The notes beneath the pieces were generated by a model. That model made no database searches and had not been told where the DNA came from. It worked only from the letters and a program-made list of their open reading frames with translations. Source: Prevotella sp. E13-27 (GTDB lineage Bacteria; Bacteroidota; Bacteroidia; Bacteroidales; Bacteroidaceae). Taken from it: 64,000 nucleotides of DNA. The position numbers and the translations under genes are program-made. Where the stretch lies: the NCBI RefSeq assembly GCF_023217965.1, contig NZ_JALPSC010000001.1, positions 620,001 to 684,000 of the forward strand. Direction: 5' to 3'. This document shows positions 1-6,974 of the stretch, in pieces. The stretch's first letter is position 1. Each line of letters opens with the position of its first letter.

Positions 1-348
1 AGAGTGTCGTAAAACTCGTAATCTGGGTAATCCATCTGATATACTCGAAACACGGCCTTTAGGCAACCTTCATCGAATGGTTTATTATGTGCTACGAGCG
101 GCAAACCCTCTATCAGAGGTTCAATCTGTGCCCAAACTTTCGGAAATACAGGCACTTCCTCAGTGTCTTCCTGGCAGAGTCCATGCACCTGAGAGCACCA
201 GTAGTTATAATAGTTCGGCTCTGGCTGGATGAGAGAATAGAACGAATCTACAATCTCACCATCACGTAACGATAACGACACCTACAGAACAAACGCTACT
301 TCGCTCATTGTTTGCCGTTTCAAAATCTATTGCTGCAAAATCTTTCAT
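1..348 (-). pseudogene. frameshifted, edge-truncated copy of a DnaQ-like 3'-5' exonuclease
   Basis: On the minus strand this region aligns closely along its whole visible length with the intact exonuclease at 1511-2002. It begins at 348 with MKDFAAIDFETA, which keeps the DxE motif that starts the exonuclease I site. Compared with the intact copy there is one extra base at about 268-269, so the frame stops after 28 codons. The remaining sequence is still recognisable in another frame up to the left window edge. The start codon overlaps the stop of the 28-codon ORF upstream (TAATG). A sequencing error or programmed slippage could also explain the extra base, but a decayed duplicate is the simplest reading. 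Confidence 0.75.
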
Positions 349-434
349 TATAATGCTTCCTCCTTATATTTATTCCACATTCTCTTTATCTTACCTGCTA
401 TTTCTCTTGCAATCCAGGCACAAGCCTCTATCAT
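348..434 (-). CDS. 28-codon ORF resembling a detached exonuclease C-terminus
   Basis: This short ORF starts with an ATG that overlaps the RhuM-Fic stop (ATGA) and ends with a TAA that overlaps the next start (TAATG). Its N-terminal stretch EACAWIAREI is the same as the last residues of the intact exonuclease at 1511-2002. It then continues into a basic tail, KIKRMWNKYKEEAL, that the intact copy lacks. It is probably the 3' end of another exonuclease gene left behind when RhuM-Fic was inserted or recombined in front of it. The overlapping stop and start codons could allow translational coupling. Whether the peptide is made is unknown. Confidence 0.45.
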   Translation of the reverse strand: MIEACAWIAREIAGKIKRMWNKYKEEAL

Positions 435-1423
435 ACGTTCTGCTGGTTAATCAGATTTACCACCACTTTCACCATCACGTCTTTCTCCTCCGTCTTGCTC
501 TCGGCAATCATCAGGGTTAGGGCAACGAGGGTATTATCGGCTAGGCGTTTAGAACCATCTGCACGGTAAAGAATGCAGTTGTTGTTGAGGAACCACAGAA
601 AGAGGGTGGCGGCAATGCGTTTGTTGCCATCGCTGAAAGAATGGTTCTTTGTCACCAGATACAATAACATGGCTGCTTTCTCCTCCACACTGGGATAAAG
701 TTCCTCTCCAGCAAAAGTCTGATAGATCTGGCCTATACTGCTCTTGAATGAGTCATCCTTCTCATTGCCAAACAAGGCTGAGCAACCAAACTTGTCACGA
801 AGGAGGCGAATCTCTTCCATCGCGTTCTCGTAAGTGGCGTGGAAGGGCTCTTCCTTGGTGGTCTTGTCAATGGTCAGTCGCTCATAGTCGTAGTTATCTA
901 GCGTGTCAAGAGCGTAAGTATAGTCCGTTACCACCTCGAAAAGGGCATTCGTTTCGTCTGTAGAAAGCAGGGGTTGTCCCTGAATGGTACGACCAAGCAT
1001 CCCAACCAGCTGACGCAACTCACCAATCTGCTCGCTATGTATACGCTGATTGACGGCATAACCCTTAACAAGATAATCCTTAATAATCTTTCGGGCCCAA
1101 ATGCGGAAAGCAGTACCACGTTTGCTATGTACACGATAACCAACAGAGATGATGACGTCAAGGTCGTAGTATTTCACTCTACGGGATACTTTCCTTCTGC
1201 CTTCTTGTTGAACTTGTAAGTATTCCTTACATGTTGACTCCTTTTCAAGTTCCCCCTCTTTGTACGCATTACCAATATGCATTGTAATGTTTTGCGGTGT
1301 TTTCTCAAATAGTTCTGCCATCTGAGCCTGCGTCAACCAAACCGTGTCATTCTCCAACCGGACATCAATCTGTGTCTGTCCGTCCTCTGTCTGATAGATA
1401 ACTATCTTCTGATCTTCTTTCAT
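431..1423 (-). CDS. RhuM family N-terminal domain fused to a Fic/DOC domain
   Basis: The first 130 or so residues (IYQTEDGQTQIDVRLE, TVWLTQAQMAELF, YYDLDVIISVGYRV) match the RhuM 'virulence protein' family. The C-terminal third has the Fic signature HSFSDGNKRIAATLF, with the catalytic His and the phosphate-binding loop in place. Fic proteins usually transfer AMP or other phosphate-containing groups to protein side chains. RhuM-Fic fusions are widespread in Bacteroidota and of uncertain function, perhaps toxin-like. A longer frame opens at 1477, but a TAnnTTTG promoter box lies at 1443-1450, inside that extension. The start at 1423 (MKEDQKIVIYQ, preceded by AGAAGG) is therefore preferred, giving 330 residues. 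The gene sits between two exonuclease copies, and its stop overlaps the ORF at 348-434. Confidence 0.8.
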   Translation of the reverse strand: MKEDQKIVIYQTEDGQTQIDVRLENDTVWLTQAQMAELFEKTPQNITMHIGNAYKEGELEKESTCKEYLQVQQEGRRKVSRRVKYYDLDVIISVGYRVHSKRGTAFRIWARKIIKDYLVKGYAVNQRIHSEQIGELRQLVGMLGRTIQGQPLLSTDETNALFEVVTDYTYALDTLDNYDYERLTIDKTTKEEPFHATYENAMEEIRLLRDKFGCSALFGNEKDDSFKSSIGQIYQTFAGEELYPSVEEKAAMLLYLVTKNHSFSDGNKRIAATLFLWFLNNNCILYRADGSKRLADNTLVALTLMIAESKTEEKDVMVKVVVNLINQQNV

Positions 1424-1442
1424 ACCTTCTTGATTCTGCTTG

Positions 1443-1450
1443 CAAAGATA
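1443..1450 (-). promoter_or_regulatory. candidate -7 box for the RhuM-Fic gene
   Basis: The minus strand reads TATCTTTGCA, matching the Bacteroidota -7 consensus TAnnTTTG. It predicts a start of transcription near 1436, only about 13 nt before the ATG at 1423. The -33 element is weak. Confidence 0.45.
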
Positions 1451-1510
1451 AAACTTTTCTACCAATATAGTATTCAAAAATCTAAAATGTTACATTCTGT
1501 ATAATATCAT

Positions 1511-2002
1511 CTATAATATCTCTCTTGCTATCCATGCACATGCTTCTGCGTCAGCAAGGGCGTGATGATGGTTTTCCAAGCAATATCCACATTCAGCGGC
1601 AACAGTATGCAGTTGGTGGTTCTCCAGGTAACGGAAAGCTCTGCGTGAAGCTGCAAGTGTATCGTAGAACTCATAATTAGGGTAATCCATTTGATAGACT
1701 CGAAACACAGCCTTAAGGCAACCTTCGTCAAAAGGTTTATTATGAGCTACGAGAGGTAAACCCTCTATCAGAGGTTCTATTTGTGCCCACACCTTTGGGA
1801 ATATTGGGGCTTCCTCTGTGTCTTCACGACAGAGACCGTGTACTTGGCTACACCAGTAGTTATAATAGTTCGGCTCTGGTTGGATGAGGGAATAGAATGA
1901 ATCCACAATCTCACCATCACGTACGATAACGACACCTACAGAACAAACGCTGCTGCGCTCGTTGTTAGCTGTCTCAAAATCTATTGCTGCAAAGTCTCGC
2001 AT
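1511..2002 (-). CDS. DnaQ-like (DEDD) 3'-5' exonuclease
   Basis: This 163-residue protein is a single exonuclease domain of the DnaQ/RNase T fold. The first acidic motif is DFETA near residue 8, a central HNKPFDEGCL segment corresponds to motif II, and HHALADAEACA near the C-terminus gives the motif III His and Asp. There is no polymerase or other domain, so it acts as a stand-alone DNA or RNA exonuclease of unknown substrate, as is common for small Bacteroidota paralogues. Its own promoter box is at 2027-2034. The RhuM-Fic gene follows 87 nt after the stop, with a separate promoter. A diverged frameshifted copy lies at 1-348. Confidence 0.85.
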   Translation of the reverse strand: MRDFAAIDFETANNERSSVCSVGVVIVRDGEIVDSFYSLIQPEPNYYNYWCSQVHGLCREDTEEAPIFPKVWAQIEPLIEGLPLVAHNKPFDEGCLKAVFRVYQMDYPNYEFYDTLAASRRAFRYLENHQLHTVAAECGYCLENHHHALADAEACAWIAREIL

Positions 2003-2026
2003 TATTCAGTTTCTATGATTTATCTG

Positions 2027-2034
2027 CAAAAGTA
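2027..2034 (-). promoter_or_regulatory. candidate -7 box for the exonuclease gene
   Basis: The minus strand reads TACTTTTGCA, matching TAnnTTTG, about 25 nt upstream of the ATG at 2002. Confidence 0.5.
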
Positions 2035-2256
2035 AGGCAAGGGTGCGCCAAACTGTGGCAGAGGTTAGATTTTAATAGATTATTTTATTGTTTTCTTTAT
2101 ACGTCATTGGTAATGATGTCGCAAATATATAAAAACATTTGGAATTATTAGACAATAAAGATAAAAAAAGATTGCTTCAACAATTGATATTCTAAGGCAT
2201 TATTGGTAAAACACAAAATATGTCCCAAAAATTTTGGAAGATAAGCGAAAAACACC

Positions 2257-2264
2257 TATCTTTG
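2257..2264 (+). promoter_or_regulatory. candidate promoter of a short untranslated transcript
   Basis: TATCTTTGCA matches the -7 consensus and lies 20 nt after a TTTTG that fits the -33 element (2232-2236). No reading frame follows; the next element downstream is an intrinsic terminator. Confidence 0.55.
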
Positions 2265-2270
2265 CAACAG

Positions 2271-2330
2271 ATTATTAAAGCTCCGCCATTCTTTCTTGAA
2301 TGGACATGGCCGTCTGAGGACGGCTTTTTT
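2271..2330 (+). ncRNA. candidate small RNA of about 60 nt
   Basis: The predicted transcript begins about seven bases after the -7 box at 2257-2264 and ends at a textbook intrinsic terminator (2309-2314 paired with 2319-2324, then six T). Upstream of the terminator is a second perfect hairpin, CCATTC paired with GAATGG (2286-2303), with a six-base loop. No plausible ORF fits. The unit lies between the divergently placed exonuclease and the 3' end of cysS, so it is not an obvious leader. I do not recognise its family. The 5' end is inferred from promoter spacing only. Confidence 0.5.
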
Positions 2331-2339
2331 AGTATATAG

Positions 2340-2378
2340 ACAATAAAGCCCCGACTTAAAATGTCAGGGCTTTATTGT
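2340..2378. terminator. bidirectional intrinsic terminator downstream of cysS
   Basis: A 12-bp perfect stem (2340-2351 with 2367-2378) contains an inner GAC/GTC pairing. A/T-rich tracts lie on both sides, so it can stop cysS transcripts from the right and leftover transcription from the small-RNA promoter on the left. Confidence 0.7.
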
Positions 2379-2383
2379 TTGTT

Positions 2384-3877
2384 TTACTTATTCAATTTCC
2401 ACGTTGCACCGTCCTTGGTGTCTTTAACCTCGAAGCCGGCTGCAGCAAGGGCATCACGGATCTGGTCGCTTGTAGCCCAGTCTTTGTTGGCCTTGGCCTT
2501 TGCACGCAGCTCGAGCACCATGTCAACGACTTTGCCGAAGGCTTCCTCACGACCGGCATTGTTTGCGCCAGCGCTCTGGGGCTGAAGGCCGAGGATGTCG
2601 AAAGCGAAGGTATGCATAACATCCTTAAGCTCTTTCAGACAGTCGGCACAGATGGTTGCCTTGTGGTCGGTGAGCTTGTTCACCACTGAGCAAGCCTCGA
2701 ACAGATGGCTGAGAACCTGTGGCGTAGCGAGGTCATCGTTCATGGCGTCATAGCACTTCTGACGGAGAGCCTTGACAACCTTTTCCGTCTCAGCATCGCA
2801 CTTATCGGCAACCTGAACACGCTCCATATCAGCTATTCCGTTCATGAGTTTCTCCAGTCCCTTCTCAGCTGCCTGCAGGGCCTCATCGCTGAAATCGACA
2901 GTGCCGCGATAGTGAGCAGAGAGAACGAAGAAGCGTATCACCATTGGCGAGTAAGCCTTAGACAGCAGCTCGTGATTTCCTGTGAAGAACTGCTCAAGGG
3001 TGATGAAGTTATTATATGACTTACCCATCTTCTGTCCGTTGATGGTAAGCATGTTGTTGTGCATCCAGTATTTCACGGCAGGATGGCCCATAGACGCCAC
3101 TGCCTGTGCTATCTCGCATTCATGGTGTGGGAACACAAGGTCCATGCCGCCACCGTGGATGTCGAACTCCTCGCCAAGATACTTGCGACCCATAGCAGTA
3201 CACTCACAGTGCCAACCAGGGAAACCATCGCTCCAAGGTGATGGCCAACGCATGATATGCTCAGGCTGTGCCTTTTTCCAGAGTGCGAAGTCGGCCTGGT
3301 TATGCTTCTCTCCCACTCCATCGAGCTCACGGCTGGCATCCTTGATGTTCTCAAGCGAACGGCCAGAGAGGATGCCGTACTTATGTTTCTTGTTATAGGC
3401 CTCGATATCGAAATATACAGAGCCGTTAGACTCGTAAGCGAAGCCATTGTCAAGGATCTGCTTCACCAGCTCCTGCTGCTCAATGATATGGCCTGTGGCA
3501 TGGGGCTCAATAGACGGGCGCAGACAGCCAAGCGCATCCATGGCTTCATGGTAGCGATTGGTGTAGTACTGGGCTATCTCCATTGGCTCGAGCTGTTCCA
3601 GACGCGCCTTCTTGGCAATCTTGTCCTCGCCCTCGTCGGCATCGTGCTCCAGATGGCCTACATCGGTGATGTTACGCACATAGCGCACCTTATAGCCGAG
3701 GTGCTTGAGGTAACGGAACACAAGGTCGAAGGTGATGGCCGGACGGGCATGTCCAAGATGCGGATCGCCGTAAACAGTGGGGCCGCAGACATACATTCCC
3801 ACATTAGGGGCATGAAGTGGTTCAAAACGCTCTTTCTGACGAGTCAGGGTGTTGTAAATAACAAGTTTTGATTCCAT
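2384..3877 (-). CDS. cysS: cysteinyl-tRNA synthetase
   Basis: This class I aminoacyl-tRNA synthetase (497 residues) attaches cysteine to tRNA-Cys in the cytoplasm. The zinc-binding cysteine is in [14 protein letters not shown] (Cys31), followed by the HIGH-type motif HLGH at 40-43. The other zinc ligands are in [10 protein letters not shown] (about 223) and [10 protein letters not shown] (about 250), and the KMSKS-type loop is KMGKS at about 283. Length and domain order are normal, with a C-terminal DALR-type helical region and a C-terminal tail. A frame opens 54 bases earlier, but the promoter box at 3909-3916 lies inside that extension, so [10 protein letters not shown] at 3877 is the start. 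It is transcribed alone and ends at the hairpin at 2340-2378. Confidence 0.97.
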   Translation of the reverse strand: MESKLVIYNTLTRQKERFEPLHAPNVGMYVCGPTVYGDPHLGHARPAITFDLVFRYLKHLGYKVRYVRNITDVGHLEHDADEGEDKIAKKARLEQLEPMEIAQYYTNRYHEAMDALGCLRPSIEPHATGHIIEQQELVKQILDNGFAYESNGSVYFDIEAYNKKHKYGILSGRSLENIKDASRELDGVGEKHNQADFALWKKAQPEHIMRWPSPWSDGFPGWHCECTAMGRKYLGEEFDIHGGGMDLVFPHHECEIAQAVASMGHPAVKYWMHNNMLTINGQKMGKSYNNFITLEQFFTGNHELLSKAYSPMVIRFFVLSAHYRGTVDFSDEALQAAEKGLEKLMNGIADMERVQVADKCDAETEKVVKALRQKCYDAMNDDLATPQVLSHLFEACSVVNKLTDHKATICADCLKELKDVMHTFAFDILGLQPQSAGANNAGREEAFGKVVDMVLELRAKAKANKDWATSDQIRDALAAAGFEVKDTKDGATWKLNK

Positions 3878-3908
3878 AATTATATCTATTGTTTCTTTTT
3901 TTCTGTCG

Positions 3909-3916
3909 CAAAGGTA
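3909..3916 (-). promoter_or_regulatory. candidate cysS promoter -7 box
   Basis: The minus strand reads TACCTTTGCG, with a TTTGG about 20 nt upstream as the -33 element. It is divergent from the rnr promoter. Confidence 0.6.
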
Positions 3917-4021
3917 CTGCAATTCAACCAAAAAGCCAAATTTTTACCTTATGGAGAGACATTTTTGGTCAAAATAATTAAAATAATAGCAACTTTTGGT
4001 ACAACATAACGAGAAAAAACG

Positions 4022-4029
4022 TATATTTG
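4022..4029 (+). promoter_or_regulatory. candidate rnr promoter -7 box
   Basis: TATATTTGC matches TAnnTTTG, with TTTTGG about 23 nt upstream. The ATG of rnr is 32 nt downstream. Confidence 0.6.
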
Positions 4030-4061
4030 CCCAAAATAAACAAACTTAAAACAATAAGATC

Positions 4062-6290
4062 ATGGGAAAAAAAGGTGGTAAAAGACTATCAAAGCGTGAA
4101 GTAGCGGATGCCCTGCAGGCACTGTTTCAGGCTCATCCTAACGAGACATTCACCCTTAAACAGATATTCAAGTCTTTAAGGCTTGACACACACCCTTCAA
4201 AGATGCTTGCTGTCGATATTCTTGAAGAGATGGCATGGGACGACTATGTAAGTCAGCCAGAGAGGGGCAGCTATAAGCTGAACCTGAAGACACAGGTACA
4301 GGAAGGTACATTCATTCGAAAGGCTAACGGCAAGAACTCGTTCCTTCCCGACGATGGCGGAAAGCCCATCTTCGTCAGCGAGCGCAACTCAATGTTCGCC
4401 ATGGGCGGCGACCGTGTGAGGGTGGCAATGATGGCACGCCGTCAGAATCACATAAAAGAGGCCATAGTAACAGACATTCTCGAGCGCAAGCACGACCAGG
4501 CCGTAGGAACGCTGCAGGTAGAGAAGGACTATGCATTCCTCATCACCGAAGACAACATCTTCAACCACGACATCCTCATACCGAAGAAGAAGCTAAAGGG
4601 AGGAAAGACCGGACAGAAGGCTGTGGTGAAGATTACACAGTGGCCTACCACAGACGGAAGGAGCAAGGACGAGGCGGTCTTTGGCAGCAAGAGCCTTGTG
4701 GGAGAAGTCATCGATGTGCTCGGCGATCAGGGCGACAACAACGTGGAGATGCATGCCATACTTGCGAAATATGGGCTGCCATACAAATATCCGAAGAAGG
4801 TTGAAGATGCTGCCAACAAGCTCACGGCAGACATCACAGAGGAAGAGATTGCACGCCGCGAGGACTTCCGCGACGTGACAACATTCACCATAGACCCGAA
4901 GGATGCTAAAGACTTCGACGATGCGCTGTCCATACGCAAAGCACAGGGCAAGGGAAATGCCCAGCTCTACGAGGTGGGTGTCCACATTGCCGACGTGTCA
5001 CACTATGTAACCGAAGGTTCCATCATTGACCGTGAGGCAGAGCAGCGCGCCACAAGCGTATATCTTGTTGACCGCACCATACCCATGCTTCCAGAGCATC
5101 TGTGTAACTTCATCTGCTCACTGCGCCCCGATGAGGAGAAGCTCTGCTATAGCGTGATTTTCGTCTTAGACGAAAATGCCAACATCAAAGACTGGCACCT
5201 GGCACACACCGTGATAAAGAGCAACAGGCGCTTCGCCTACGAGGAGGTGCAGGCGATACTTGAGCAGAATGGTGTCGTTGACGGAACAGGCGAGCCTGCG
5301 CCCCCTGCTACGAAGGCAAAGCCCTACACAGGAGAGTATGCAGAAGAGCTCATCACGCTCGACAGTCTAGCAAAGAAGCTGCGTGCTGCACGCTTCAAGA
5401 ACGGTGCCGTGAAATTCGACCGTGAGGAGCTTCACTTCGACATTGACGAGAAGGGACACCCCACTCGCTGCTACTATAAGAAGTCGAAAGATGCCAACAA
5501 GCTCATTGAGGAGTTCATGCTGTTAGCCAACCGCACTGTTGCCACGTTCATTGGCAAGGCAGGAAAGAATGCGAAGACATTCGTTTACCGTATCCACGAC
5601 CAGCCCGACCCACAGAAGCTGGAGTCGCTGCGCGCTGCACTCGTGCCCTTCGGCTACAAGGTAAAGACTGGCGGCACACGAAGTGCTATATCAAAGAACC
5701 TGAACAAGCTGATGGATGACGTACAAGGTCAGCGCGAGCAGAAGCTTGTAGAGACGCTTGCCCTGCGTGCCATGATGAAGGCGAAATACTCTACTCATAA
5801 TATTGGGCACTATGGTCTTGCCTTTGACTTCTACACTCATTTCACCTCGCCGATACGTCGCTATCCGGACACAATGGTACACCGCCTGCTCACACGTTAT
5901 CAGGAGGGCGGACGCTCAGTGAACCAAAACCACTACGAGGAGTTGTGCGAACACTCAAGTGAAATGGAGCAGACGGCACAGAACGCTGAGCGCGACTCAA
6001 TAAAATACAAGATGGTGGAGTTCATGGCAGACAAGATAGGTCTGGAGTTCGATGCCCATATCTCCGGCATACAGTCCTATGGCATCTACTGTGAGATTGA
6101 CGAGAACCACTGCGAAGGCTTGGTGGGCATGCACGACCTTGATGGCGACTACTACGAGTTCGACGAGCGTAACTACCAGCTCGTGGGACGACGTCATCAC
6201 AAGAAATACCAGCTGGGCGACGCCATCCGCATCAAAGTGGCTCGTGCCGACATAGAAAAGCGTCAGCTTGACTTCGTCTTAGCAGAATGA
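4062..6290 (+). CDS. rnr: ribonuclease R
   Basis: This processive 3'-5' exoribonuclease of the RNase II/R family has 742 residues. A winged-helix segment at the N-terminus is followed by cold-shock domains. The RNB catalytic domain contains DPKDAKDFDDALSI near residues 275-290, with the metal-binding aspartates intact. A C-terminal S1 domain spans about 660-740 (HISGIQSYGIYCEIDENHCE). It degrades structured RNA and takes part in RNA quality control. It has its own promoter, divergent from cysS. The stop codon runs directly into TAGACT-type repeats (6289-6392) rather than a clear terminator. Confidence 0.96.
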   Translation: MGKKGGKRLSKREVADALQALFQAHPNETFTLKQIFKSLRLDTHPSKMLAVDILEEMAWDDYVSQPERGSYKLNLKTQVQEGTFIRKANGKNSFLPDDGGKPIFVSERNSMFAMGGDRVRVAMMARRQNHIKEAIVTDILERKHDQAVGTLQVEKDYAFLITEDNIFNHDILIPKKKLKGGKTGQKAVVKITQWPTTDGRSKDEAVFGSKSLVGEVIDVLGDQGDNNVEMHAILAKYGLPYKYPKKVEDAANKLTADITEEEIARREDFRDVTTFTIDPKDAKDFDDALSIRKAQGKGNAQLYEVGVHIADVSHYVTEGSIIDREAEQRATSVYLVDRTIPMLPEHLCNFICSLRPDEEKLCYSVIFVLDENANIKDWHLAHTVIKSNRRFAYEEVQAILEQNGVVDGTGEPAPPATKAKPYTGEYAEELITLDSLAKKLRAARFKNGAVKFDREELHFDIDEKGHPTRCYYKKSKDANKLIEEFMLLANRTVATFIGKAGKNAKTFVYRIHDQPDPQKLESLRAALVPFGYKVKTGGTRSAISKNLNKLMDDVQGQREQKLVETLALRAMMKAKYSTHNIGHYGLAFDFYTHFTSPIRRYPDTMVHRLLTRYQEGGRSVNQNHYEELCEHSSEMEQTAQNAERDSIKYKMVEFMADKIGLEFDAHISGIQSYGIYCEIDENHCEGLVGMHDLDGDYYEFDERNYQLVGRRHHKKYQLGDAIRIKVARADIEKRQLDFVLAE

Positions 6291-6392
6291 CTATAGACTG
6301 TTTTAGACTATAGACTACAGATTGTTTTGGACTTTAGACTATAGGTGTTTTTAGACTATAGACTGAAGGCTTTAAACTATAGAATATTATTG
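6289..6392 (+). repeat. degenerate TAGACTATAGACT repeats after rnr
   Basis: Several imperfect copies of GACTATAGACT and CTTTAGACTATAG occur in about 100 bases, starting at the rnr stop codon. They are the same sequence family, in the opposite orientation, as the regular 21-bp array at 13366-13496. The two arrays bracket the accessory island. Confidence 0.75.
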
Positions 6393-6437
6393 CATTCCGC
6401 TAAAAGATGAAATGCTATAGTTCATGCGGAGGGTGTG

Positions 6438-6629
6438 TCATGACACCCTCTCGTTCTTGCTGTCAGAGCGACTCGCACCGAACGGATAATAAAAGTTCTG
6501 CTGCTCAACGACACCTTCCGAACTCAGAACTATACGGTTACTTCCCATAATGTATGTCATCTTCTCAAACGCACCGTTACTAAAACTTATTTTCTTCGGC
6601 AAATTTAGGATATAACACTGACGTAGCAA
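6438..6629 (-). pseudogene. fragment of an RHS repeat-associated core protein
   Basis: The 63-residue frame contains GSNRIVLSSEGVVEQQNFYYPFG. This closely resembles the RHS core signature found before the variable toxin tip in YD-repeat proteins (typically DHLGSNRVV, then a QxxxYYPFG motif). No YD repeats precede it and no tip domain follows, and the frame is short at both ends. It is therefore a remnant of a once larger RHS or contact-dependent toxin gene. The residues ahead of the signature (FSNGAFEKMTYI) also resemble RHS sequence but appear to have lost part of the motif. It is unlikely to encode a functional protein. Confidence 0.6.
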
Positions 6630-6974
6630 AGCGATTTTGGAAGATTAACGCAGTCCGCCCCATAAATAAAGGCATTTCGAGGAAAATTGAGGCAAGTCCG
6701 CAAGATGCCACTAAACAAATCGAGGCGGATTGAGGAACGAATTAGGTTTCATATTCGTAACCCGATTGGGCTACGGTCGAAAGTTAAACTTTCTTAACCA
6801 ACTAAGCAAATCTAGGCATTTCTCGGCAGTTCGAACCGTTTTCACATTTTGCGTTTTTCTTTCTTAAATCTGCCGTGATTTGCATAGCAATTTATTCCCA
6901 GAAAGGTATTACTTTTGCAGCCCGAATTTTAAAACGATTAAGAAGCATCCCGCTGAGATGCACAGTAGCAACTG
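6630..6974. other. gene-free stretch before the res 3' end
   Basis: No reading frame of interest was found. A TACTTTTGCA box at 6910-6917 on the plus strand resembles a promoter, but it has no well-spaced -33 element and points into the 3' end of res. A small hairpin (GCATC with GATGC) lies near 6945. The stretch may be decayed sequence continuing from the RHS fragment. Confidence 0.4.

Noticed and set aside
1424..1477. Longer N-terminus for the RhuM-Fic protein
   Set aside because: A consensus promoter box lies inside the extension, and family members start near MKEDQKI.
6910..6917. Plus-strand promoter
   Set aside because: TACTTTTGCA fits the -7 box, but there is no -33 match at proper spacing and no gene or terminator follows before the res 3' end.
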